This document shows positions 9,553-19,031 of a stretch of DNA of 64,000 nucleotides, one piece after another (the first letter of the stretch is position 1; every line of letters starts with the position of its first letter). The stretch covers positions 47,388,255-47,452,254 of the forward strand of contig CM067555.1 in assembly GCA_034509755.1 (NCBI GenBank). Direction: 5' to 3'. Position numbers and translations under genes: made by a program. Origin of the DNA: Anisodus tanguticus. Lineage: Eukaryota > Streptophyta > Magnoliopsida > Solanales > Solanaceae. Below the pieces are notes generated by a model, which was not told where the DNA came from, did no database searches, and saw only the letters and a list, made by a program, of their open reading frames with translations.

Positions 9553-11245
9553 AACAACAACAACATACCCAGTGGAATTCCACAACGGGGGGTCTGAAAA
9601 GGGTAGAGTGTACGCAGACTTTACCTCTACCTTGGTAGGTAGAGTGACTGTTTTCGAGAGACCCTCGGCTCAAGACAAAGCACAAGCAAAGCAAGAGAAA
9701 CAGTCAGATCAGAACAAGAAATTTAAAGCAGTATGAAAATGGTGGTATCAAAAGCGAATAAGCCATGCTAGCGCATTCTGAAAGAAAAAGCAGTAACTAA
9801 CGCAAGTAAATAAGATAAACAAAGTACACTAGAGAACACATAGCAACACTATAAAACAATATTGTGTCTACTAGTATGATAGGCTAAGCGTGTCTGCAAT
9901 AATAACACTACAACTACCAGTTTGTAATCATAAGTAGGCCTACGCTGGACTACCTACTACCCTTCTACCCTAATCGGTGTCCTCTATAACCCCCTATTTA
10001 AGGTCATGTCCTCAGTAAGTTGCACCTGCGCCATATCCCGTCTAATCACCTCTCCTCAATACTTCTTCGACCTACCTCTACCCCTCTTGAACTCGTCCAT
10101 AGCCAACCTTTTACACCTCCGCACTAGAGCCTTTGTGTCTCTCCTCTGTACGTGCCTGAACCATCTCAACCTTGTTTCCCGCATCTTATCCTCTACCGAA
10201 GCCACTCTCACTATTTCCTGGATATCATCATTTCTAATTCTATCCCTCCGTATATGCCCACATATTCATCTCATCATCCTCATCTCCGCAACTTTCATCT
10301 TTTGGGTATGCGAAGTCTTGACCGGCCAACACTCCTCCCCATAAAATATAGTCGGTCTAACCACCACCCTATAGAACTTGCCTTTTAAGTTTTGGTGGCA
10401 CTTTTTATCGCACAAGAATCCAGATGCGAGCCTCCATTTCATCCACCCTTCCCCAATACGATGCGTGACACCGTCATCAATCTTTACATTTCCTTGGATA
10501 ATAGACCCGAGGTACTTGAAACTTCCTTTCTTTGGAATGACCTGAGTACCAAGCCTCACCTCCATGCCAGTCTCAAGGTCGCTCCCATTACTGAACTTGC
10601 ACTCCAAGTATTCTGTCTTGGTCCTACTCAACTTGAACTCTTTAGACTCCAGAGTATGTCTTCAAACCTCCAGCTTAGCGTTCACTCCGCTGCGGGTCTC
10701 ATCAATTAGGACTATGTCGTCTGCAAATAACATACATCATGGCACCTCCCGTTGGATTTGTCAGGTCAGTCCATCCATCACCAAGGCAAATAAGAATGGG
10801 CTAAGAGTTGATCCCTGGTGCAACCTCATTATCACTGGGAAGTGCTTCGAGTCTCCTCCTACTGTCCGTACCTTGGTCTTGGCTCCATCATACATATCCT
10901 TGATCGCCATATTGTATGCCACAACTACACCTCTAACCTCCAAACATCTTCATATAACCGCCCTAAGGACTTTGTCGTATGCCTTCTCGAGGTCGATGAA
11001 AATCATATGTATGTCTCTCTTCCTCTCCCTATACTTCTCCACCAACCTCCTAATAAGATGAATGCCTTCTTTAGTCGAACGCCTCAGCATGAATCCAAAG
11101 TAGTTCTCGAAAATAGACACGCCTCTTCTCACCCTCAAATCCACGACCCTTTTCCAAGCTTTCATAGTGTGGCTTAGCAGTTTGATACCCCTATAGTTGT
11201 TACAACTCTGGATATCACCTTTGTTCTTGTACAAATGATGTTTTT
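9553..11245 (-). mobile_element. 5'-truncated RTE-type LINE
   Basis: The minus-strand 3' end carries a (TTG)n tail, seen as ACAACAACAAC at 9551-9564. The 5' end stops inside the reverse transcriptase. The 11-bp sequence TTCAAAAGTAC flanks it at 9542-9552 and 11246-11256, a target-site duplication made of MITE sequence. Truncated 5' ends and variable-length duplications are typical of target-primed reverse transcription. Confidence 0.88.
9990..11234 (-). pseudogene. RTE-type LINE reverse transcriptase, truncated and frameshifted
   Basis: From 11234 the frame gives YKNKGDIQSCNNYRGIKLLS and FIDLEKAYDKV (RT motifs). A second frame at 10943-10761 gives GGDSKHFPVIMRLHQGSTLS and LFALVMDGLT. The catalytic FADD motif is readable near 10720 in a third frame. 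From 10631 the C-terminal part follows (RTKTEYLECKFS, KYLGSIIQGN). The endonuclease domain that normally precedes RT is missing. Frame changes and the missing 5' half make it inactive. Confidence 0.8.
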
Positions 11246-11566
11246 TTCAAAAGTACTGTTCAAAAAAGCATTTTTAGTGAAAAACATTTTCTGTTTGGCC
11301 AATTAATCTAAAAAACACTTTTGAGCAGCAATTAGTGTTTGACCAATCTTTAAAATAGTTCTTCTAAGTATATTATTCTCAAAAGAACTTTTCAAAAAAG
11401 TGTTTTTGGGCAAAAACTATTTTTTAGCTTCTGAAAAACTGCTTCTGCTACTCCTCAAAAGTATTTATTTTCTCCCAAAAGTTTGGTCAAACATCTCCAT
11501 TTTTTAAAATAAGCACTTTTTAAAAAAAATAAGTACTTCTGGGGGAAAATAAGCTTGGCCAAACAT

Positions 11567-12579
11567 GCTATAAGTTAAAGTGCTACAACTTTATCTATAA
11601 AAAATGACAAGATCTTAAATAAAGGCAAGTCATGTTCATTTGAGGAAATAGAAAATTGAAGTCTTTCTTTTTTAATAGGCTTAATGCATACGTGGACCCT
11701 TCAACTTGTCCGGATTTTCAATTTTGACACCTCAACTAAACCTTGTTCCTATTGAACCCCTGAACCCGTCCTCAAGTGTGCCTATTAAACACAATCAGAC
11801 TGACATGACATAAATCGGGAGATTCATTTTTTTTATCCTTGCTTCATGTTCTACTACTATATATGAGCTGCTTTGGTTCTTGGTTTGAATTAGTATGCAT
11901 AAGATCAATTGAGCTTAAGATATGTGTGAATATATGGAGTTGGTTGTTTTAATTTGTAAAATTTTTCATGTAGGATGCGCTTGACATTCACGCGCAAGGT
12001 TAAAAAATATCAACATAGGTCATTTGAAGAACCATCGAGGGTGTGGTGAGATATTTGCGATCTTTCTGTCATTAATTAAAGGCATCCGTTCGAGTTTTGG
12101 AAATGAAAAACTTCTTTGATAAGAAGCATTTTACCACTCTTAGAAACCATATCCCTTCACAAGTAAAATTCACAAATAATCATTTTTTCGGCCTTTTTAT
12201 TGAACAGAGTTTCACTATGAAATTTAAAATTCATGACAATAGCTATTTTTAAAGATATGGCTGAAAAGTGAGTGATCAACACTATTTTTATGTGATTTAC
12301 CACATACTAACCTCTTAACGGGCTTATCCAATACGAATACAGATTAGTCGGATCAATACCCTTTAGATGGAGAAAATGCACATATACCTGATTTTGATAT
12401 AGTTATTTATGTTATGTCTTTTCTAAATCTACCCACTTCGGAACAACTCTTGATACGCGTTGTCTAAAATTAGGCTTTGTCAAGTTTCGTGTGTCTGAAA
12501 TTACTCCAAAGTAGGTAGACGTGCAAAAATTTTTAAAAAATTGAGTGCAAATTAAATATCATTGTCCAAATAAGGTAAT
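11567..12579. other. Intergenic with a MITE-like patch and a SINE
   Basis: A repeat-like patch (CTTAATGCATACGTGGACCC at about 11690) resembles 5866. A SINE is annotated separately at 12028-12150. Otherwise no gene is visible. 11567-11620 aligns with sequence near 54985, part of the upstream segmental duplication. Confidence 0.45.
12028..12150 (+). mobile_element. tRNA-derived SINE (SolS-like)
   Basis: Has a box A-like GTGGTGAGATATTTGCG near 12042 and a box B-like CGTTCGAGTTT near 12087, followed by the AAGAAGCATTTTACC body motif typical of Solanaceae SINEs. Ends are approximate and no target duplication was identified. Confidence 0.6.
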
Positions 12580-12584
12580 CCAAT

Positions 12585-12774
12585 TGTAATTGAATTGAAG
12601 AAGATATCTTGTTCCAATAGGTAAGAAAGGTATAAATACAATACAACAGGTTTTACCTTAGGAAAGAAAATAAAGACTGATCCCTACAAATCTGCTACCT
12701 AATTATGCTATGATCTGCTACCTAATTATGCTATGTACATTACTAAGAATGACATCTATATACATTCTGTAACA
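12585..12774 (-). repeat. 3' LTR of the copia element at 12585-17112
   Basis: 190 bp, ending TTCTGTAACA and abutting the purine tract (CAACTTGAGGCGGAG in element sense). It holds a tandem CTACCTAATTATGCTATG-type duplication also present in the other LTR. Confidence 0.85.
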
Positions 12775-15725
12775 CTCCGCCTCAAGTTGGAGCATAGATA
12801 TTAATCATGCCCAACTTGTTACAAAGGTAATCAAGATGAGTCTTATTCACTGCCTTTGTGACCAAATCAGCTAGTTGCTCTCCTGTATTCACGTAGCCAG
12901 TGAAAATCATGTTTCCTTGAATCTTCTCAAGAATAAAATGACAATCAACCTCAATATGTTTAGTTCTTTCATGATATACTGGATTTGAGGCAATATGAAG
13001 AGCAGTTTGATTATCGCATCAAAGTTTTACTAGTGTATGATGCTTCAACCCAATTTCAGTTAAGAGATGATGTATCCACATAATTTCACACGTAGACTGT
13101 GACATAGCTATGTACTCGAATTTTGCACTAGATCGAGATACAACACTTTGCTTCTTACTCCTCCATGCTACCAGGTTCCCTCCAACAAAGACGCAATAAC
13201 CTGTAGTAGATCATCTATCAATTTTGGATTCAACGTAGTCAACATCTCTAAAACACTCAATACGAGTATGGTTGTGATTGTTATACAATATACCAAGTCC
13301 TTGAGCTCCTTTCAAGTAACATAAAATATGTTCCAAAGCTGCCCAATGTTTGATCGTAAACACAGACATAAACTAACTAACAACACTTACATCAAATGCA
13401 ATATCTAGACGAGTCACCGTAAAGTAGTTTAACTTCCCAACTATCCTCTTATATCTCTCTGGATCATCAAAATGATCACCATCATAAGATGCACATTAGG
13501 TACCATTGAAGTACTGCAAGGTTTGATTGCCAATTTTCCAGTTTCTGCAAGTAGGTCAAGAATATATTATCTCTAAGACAAAAGAATTTCCTACTTGCTT
13601 CTATTTACTTCTACTCCCAAAAATATTTCAACTGGCCTAAGTCCTTCGTATGAAATTTAGTATTCAAGAAAGACTTTATAGAATCGCTTCCTATGATAAC
13701 AATGTCATCAACATATACAACAAGAAGGATAGTACTAACTGCAGATAGCCGGTAGAAGACAAAGTTATCACATTTTCTCATTTTTAGCCCAAACTCCAGA
13801 ATTATCTCACTGAACTTGCCAAATCAGGCTCGGGGATCTGATTCAAGCCATACAAAGACTTCTTCAAATGACAGACTTTTCCATACTCCCCCTTAGTAAT
13901 AAAACTGGGTAGTTGCTCCATGTACACTTCCTCTTGAAGATCACCATGAAGGAACACATTCTTGATATCCAACTGATGTAAAGGCCAATTCTCATAAGCA
14001 GCTAGAGAAATAAATAGGCGGATATAAGTAAGTTTAGCAACTGGAGAGAATGTGTCAGAATAATCCATTCCATAAGTCTGAGCATACCCTTTAGCCACAA
14101 GCCTGGAATACGAAATGATCAAGGAATACTCAGAAACACATCTCAAGCCTACATTCTCGCTTTCGCTTCGTCCACCACCGCTCTACTCCCCCTTTCGCAC
14201 TTTATGAGTGGGGTGGGAGGAAATGGAATTTTATTTTTTATTTTACAAATGGGCATGCTAGATCATATATCTATATACAGATAGATAGATCGAAGTATTG
14301 CCACAAAACCATCTGGATTAACTTTAACTGTGAACACCCACTTACATCCCACTTCTTCTTCCCGTTGGGTAAATCCACCAAATCCCATGTGTGGTTTTTC
14401 TCTAAGGCATGTATTTTCTCAAACATCGCATCTGATCATCCAGGATGATTCAAAGCCTCTTTCACATTTTTGGGTACATAAATAGAGTCTAGAGAAGTAA
14501 TCAAGGATCTAGACGTAGAAGATAAGCGATCACAGGATATAAAATTAGCACTAGTATATGTGGATTTGCAAGTCTGTGTACCTTTGCGAAGAGCAATATG
14601 GAGTTCAAGGTTTTCTGGAGGATCTGATGACAAAGGAACTTGTGCATGGCATGTATCATCAGACTTTCATCTTCTCGAATAAACTTGAACAATTGACGGT
14701 CGTGCTGGAGCAGGTGCTGAAGGCACAATAGTCGATTGGTGCTCAATAGAGTAACTAGGATATGAAACATCATCTGATTGTTCTGTCGCGACATGAGTAA
14801 CCTGATAAACAAACCACTCATCTTCCTCCACCTGACTTGTAAAAATGGGAGGTGCATAGAAGAATGGTGTAGTCTCTGAGAATACCACATCATTTGACAC
14901 CACATATTTTCCAGGTTCAGTAGAATAACATCGATACCCCTTCCGAAGATGATAATAACATAAGAAAACACACTTCAATGCCTTGGGGTCCAACTTGGTA
15001 ACAGATGGTCTAACATCTCAAACATAACACATGCTTCCAATACCTTTGGTTCTACTGGAAATAATGACTTGTTTGGAAAAAGAACACTGTAAGGAATATT
15101 ACCAACAAGCACAGTCGATGGCATGCGATTAATCAGAAAATAAGCCGTAGAAACTGCATCGGCCCAAAACTGTTTAGGAACCTTCATTTGGAACAAAAGT
15201 GCCCGAGCTGTCTCAAGTAAATGCCTATTATTCCTCTCAGTAACTCCATTTTAAGAGGGTGTATCAACACATGAATGACTGATGAAGAATATTGTGTTGT
15301 CTCATGTAAGACTGAAACAACTCTGACATGTGTTCTTTAGCGTTATCACTCCTCAGAATACGGACCGTAGTATTGAATTGAGTTTTGACTTCAGCACAAA
15401 AGGCACAAAACTGAGTAAACACTTCAGAGCGACTTTTCATAAAATAAATCCAAGTCATTCGAGAGAAATCATCCACAAATGTAACAAAATACTTATGTCC
15501 AGTTTTGAAAACGACAGGACATGGTCCCCAAACATCAAAATGAATTAGCTCAAAAGTTGACTCAACCCGTTTATTAACCCTTGGACCTAACGTGCTGCGA
15601 TGATGTTTAGAAAATTTACATGACTCACAGTCCAAGGAAGAGACACTTTGAAACTGAGGATAAATCTTCTTCAACATAGGTAAAGAAGGATGTCCTAATC
15701 GATAATGTGCTCCAAATGAAGACAC
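12775..15725 (-). pseudogene. copia pol remnant: integrase, RT, RNase H
   Basis: From 15725 the frame reads HYRLGHPSLPMLKKIYPQF, CESCKFSKHH and FELIHFDVWGPCPV, then RSDNAKE, the integrase core. 15196-14501 carries the integrase C-terminal part (PKQFWADAVSTAYFLINRMP) in two frames. RT is seen at 14400-13802 (VGCKWVFTVKVNPDG, RLVAKGYAQTYGMDYSDTFS, LDIKNVFLHGDLQEEVYME) and RNase H decays towards 12790. About 150 bp of unrelated sequence at roughly 14156-14300 splits the RT between VKVNPDG and RLVAKGYAQ. Many stops and frameshifts; not functional. Confidence 0.8.
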
Positions 15726-16238
15726 GACACTTGATTAGGCAGTAACTAATTACAATACAACATGTTCTAACTTAGGAAAGAAAATAAAGACTGATTCCTA
15801 CAAATTTGCTACCTAATTATGCTATGATCTGCTACCTAATTATGCTATGTACATTACTAAGAATGACATCTACAGTCAAACCTCTCTATAGTGGTAGCGT
15901 TTGTCCGAAAATTTCATAGCCGCTATAGTGAGGTGTTGTTATATATGTATACTGGCATTTCGTGTTTGGATCTCATTTAGCCGTTATAAACGAAAGTACG
16001 CAAAGAATTATGTTTTTGTACTTTTTATGCTATAAATAAAAATAATATACTTGTTAATTTTAAAATTTCAATTGATTTTCATATCTCATTAATTAAAAAT
16101 TAAAAAGACTAATAAATTATAAATAAATTCATGACTAATTGTACCATACCGATAAAGAATTGAAATCTAAGGAACATATGCATTTAAAATTAATTAAAAA
16201 TTAAATACAATTGCAAGTTTGACGTAAGAATTCTACAA

Positions 16239-16560
16239 TTGTAGGTTGTTTTGTAAATTCTAGTCTCTTAGTGATGTTATAACGCTTTAATTGACGAAGA
16301 ATTTTGTCCAAACTTTCAACAAAAGAGAATTCAATAGCTTTCTCTTAAAGGTTGTCTAAGAGCTTAACAATTGACGACTCTTCTATCTCACCCCAAGTAG
16401 TAATAGGTTGAGGCTCTTCATCAACACTTTCGTTGTCACCTTCTGTATCAGCTGTCTCTTGTTCTTTCACCCCAATCACTTGTGCAATAATCTCTTCATC
16501 AGTGTACATCTCAAGGATTGGGAGAGTTGCGTCAAACTCCGTAAAAGTGGTAGCATCCAT
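16239..16560 (-). pseudogene. pogo-type transposase C-terminal fragment
   Basis: From 16560 the frame reads DATTFTEFDATLPILEMYTD, EEIIAQVIGVKEQ and an acidic stretch, ending at 16345. This resembles the acidic tail of pogo/Jerky-type transposases. After a frame change, 16334-16239 encodes ESLDKILRQLKRYNITKRLE, a helix-rich C-terminal segment. A second copy of that segment lies at 16717-16809. The catalytic DDE domain is absent. Confidence 0.6.
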
Positions 16561-16818
16561 TGCTTGATTGGTGTTATGAGAGGGATTTGGGCTATAAGTG
16601 ATGACACACTACCAACATCCTCAATAAGTTCTAAATTTTCACTATAAATATTGGAGTTTTCATTTGTAGGTATAATTTCGGTATTTCTCCAACAATGGAG
16701 AATGCTATTTTTACCATTGCAGGTTGTTTCGTAAATTTCAGTCTCTTAGTGATAATATAACGCTTGAATTGACGAATATTTTTGTCCAAACTTTCAGGAA
16801 AGAGAAATTTAATCTTTC

Positions 16819-16873
16819 CTTCCCCGGACCCCGCGCATAGCGAGAGCTTAGTGCACCGGGCTGCCATTTTTTT
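16819..16873 (+). mobile_element. 3' fragment of an Au-like SINE
   Basis: Carries GGACCCCGCGCATAGCGAGA followed by GTGCACCGGGCTGCC and a short T run, matching the 3' half of the SINE at 58703-58855 in the opposite orientation. The tRNA-like head is missing. Confidence 0.75.
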
Positions 16874-17117
16874 AATATACTTTTTACAAATATTATTACA
16901 CAATATTTGAGTATGATTGCTATAGAGATGTAATTTTATAAAGAGTGTATGCTATAATGAATGACATTGCTGTTATAGGTAGAATGTTGTTATAGAGAAG
17001 TAAAATATAACATGAAAAATTAGTTTACGAGAAAATCAAACCGTTATAGTGAAATGTTGCTATAGAGAATGACAATTATAGAGATGTTTGACTGTGTATA
17101 CCTTCTGTAACACCGAT

Positions 17118-17752
17118 AAAATTTTAACCCCCGGATCTCTAGAGCAAAAATAAAATAAAATAAGTCATTTGAAGAAAGTATTTCATTCTAGGAACTTAAA
17201 ACATATTTTCCGAAACCCAACTCCTCCCAAGCACTTTGTGGTCAAATTTGGCTTGGTATACACATACACAAGTTGGCACATCCCAGTGAGTTGGTTCGAT
17301 GAAAATGAAGTGAGAAAATAATGTTTTATAACACAAATTTTTCACCGAATATTGTATCGGTGAAAAAAACCCTCTGTTTTTAAGAGAGTAGCAATCTAGA
17401 AGAAAATAAGATTCTTTCCAGTCACTCTTTGTGCAAAACTCACTTGTCAACTTAACTAAAGTTATCAAACCTGATATAGATTCTAGAGCAGGTATGTCAA
17501 AGCTAACCAAAAATCTTCTTAAGTTCTCAATGAAAACAGTCACCATTCATCACAATGTCAGTACAATATGTTAAACTTGCAATTTTACAATGACAACAAT
17601 GTCTTAATCTAATATTTTAGGTCAGCTGCATGAATTCTTACTGTATATATCATACCCGATAGGTTGCTGAATTTAAGGTCATATAACTCTAATACTAATT
17701 TTTGAACATTGTCGTTTTGCAAGTGGAAATTTGTTCTTAAATAAGAAGAAGT
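17118..17752. other. Upstream region of subtilase copy 1, homologous to 40460-41170
   Basis: Patches such as CTTTGTGGTCAA, ACACAAGTTGGCACAT and TTTGCAAGTGGAAATTTG occur in the same order upstream of copy 2. The region is therefore part of the duplicated unit. No gene of its own was recognised. Confidence 0.65.
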
Positions 17753-18727
17753 TGTTGGATATGTAAAGCAATAAGAGAAGTAAATAAATATTACAAGTGT
17801 TCGAAAGGATAAACAAATAGGCAATTCAGAACTGCCGCAAGCTTGTTGAGTCTTGAATCTTGATAACCTGAAATCAAGAAACACTAAATCGGATTGTTAC
17901 AACTGTAGCTGAGTCGAGAGATGACTCTCTGTCTTTAAGACAAGATTGCCCCGTATATATGCTTTTACGTTAACGGGCAATAGTCTCCCAAGATAAAACA
18001 ACAACTAATCAACACTACAAAGAAAATAGGTTGATTCTGACGAAGAAAACAAAACACGAAACGACTTGCTGAAGAACGGAAAAGGAAGGAAGAGTTTTGA
18101 GTTTTCTGTTTACTGTTTGTGGACAGAATTTCAGTTGTGCTCTCTTCTGTTTTTGTTTGTGTATTATATTGTAGTAGTCTCTACAATTGAGCCAAAATGC
18201 TTCAATATATAGCATAAGGGGATACTTCTCAACTACCAAGTAATGGATGTTTATGGCCATTAGTGAGGGAGTTAATCATCAGGTAATGGCTGATGATTTA
18301 ATGTGCAACGTTCCAAAAACCAACCCAAACGGTAGGTGGGACGAGCGGGCGGCGGCGGCGCGCGTGTGGGCTTAGCCTTGAACCCAAGCACATCTAGGTC
18401 CTCCCTCCTTCAAACACATGGGTTACCCCTTGGGGTTCCAAACCCTTAGCCAATTTTGAGACATATAAAGAGAACAATTCTTCTTTTTCCCACCGATGTG
18501 GTAGATTTGTCCCACACCATATTTCCATGCCTCAAACACCTTACTTCGTGGACCAATATCTCTTTCATTTCTCAATGAAATTTGACGATTCTTGGCCCTA
18601 CGGTCATCTACTCACTTAGTAGATTATGCACGTATGAAGAGACAAAACCTCCAACATACGGAACCCTAGTGTTTAAGTCATTAAATACAGGTGGACGCAC
18701 CTCCCCACCAAAGGCAAATTTCCAACA
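17753..18727. repeat. Solo LTR in the upstream region of subtilase copy 1
   Basis: 975 bp beginning TGTTGGATATGTAAAGC and ending TTTCCAACA, flanked on both sides by GAAGT (17748-17752 and 18728-18732), a perfect five-base duplication. It includes a GC-rich GGGCGGCGGCGGCGCGCG patch at 18348-18365. The matching place upstream of copy 2 (AAGAAGTAGATTATG near 41165) lacks it. No internal coding part remains; the family was not identified. Confidence 0.82.
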
Positions 18728-18925
18728 GAAGTGTATGAGAACAAGCTTTGCCATGTGGTCATTAAGACTAATCATTTCTAGAAAACAATTCAATTAGACT
18801 AATAGACATCTCAATCATTGTATTTTAAAGGGCTGCTATATATTGATTAAACTATTCAAAAACTTACATGGCGAATTTAATGGGTCTTGCACCAGATGAG
18901 CACTCAAAATTGTAGGGCCAGAGCA

Positions 18926-18935
18926 CTATATATAC
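18926..18935 (+). promoter_or_regulatory. TATA box of subtilase copy 1
   Basis: CTATATATAC lies 106 bp before the ATG in the context GAGCACTATATATAC, which is shared with the other two subtilase copies. The solo LTR ends about 200 bp upstream of it. Confidence 0.75.
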
Positions 18936-19031
18936 TAGTAGTTCAAATAATGCAAAAAATATCAAACTCTACTTTCCAAAGTATTCATTAGTTCAAAGTA
19001 CCTTTCTCATAGCTCATTTGCAGCCATCAAA

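Larger units (their letters stand above)
9498..11566. repeat. MITE interrupted by a LINE
   Basis: The left end ATGTTTGACCAA at 9498 and the right end TTGGCCAAACAT at 11555-11566 form terminal inverted repeats. Its body (9498-9552 plus 11246-11566) is rich in CAAAAGT and AAAGTGCTT type motifs. A LINE is inserted at 9553-11245. The related locus at 54960-54990 lacks the MITE and reads straight through the flanks. Confidence 0.7.
15873..17094 (-). mobile_element. pogo-like (Tc1/mariner) element inside a copia LTR
   Basis: Ends CAGTCAAACCTCTCTATA (15873) and its inverted partner at 17077-17094 form 18-bp terminal repeats with one mismatch. They resemble the CAGTAAAACCTCTATAAA ends of Arabidopsis Emigrant/Lemi1 pogo-type elements. 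The intact LTR copy at 12755-12774 shows the empty site: a TA at 15871-15872 is repeated as TG at 17095-17096. Inside are remains of a transposase C-terminus on the minus strand. Size is 1.2 kb. Confidence 0.85.
12585..17112 (-). mobile_element. Ty1/copia element, internally deleted, LTR hit by a pogo-like element
   Basis: The left LTR is 12585-12774. The right LTR runs from about 15750 to 15872 and resumes at 17095-17112. Flanks CCAAT (12580-12584) and CCGAT (17113-17117) form a five-base duplication with one mismatch. Gag, protease and the inner end of the 5' LTR are gone: a deletion joins the LTR directly to the GAG-pre-integrase region at about 15735. Confidence 0.85.
15750..17112 (-). 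repeat. 5' LTR of the same copia, truncated inside and interrupted
   Basis: Matches 12640-12774 through ATGACATCTA at 15872. The remainder (TGTATACCTTCTGTAACA) appears at 17095-17112 after the inserted pogo-like element. Its inner end was lost in the deletion that removed gag and protease. Confidence 0.82.

Noticed and set aside
10006..11177. Plus-strand frames of up to 165 codons
   Set aside because: They are antisense to the LINE reverse transcriptase, which has clear motifs on the minus strand.
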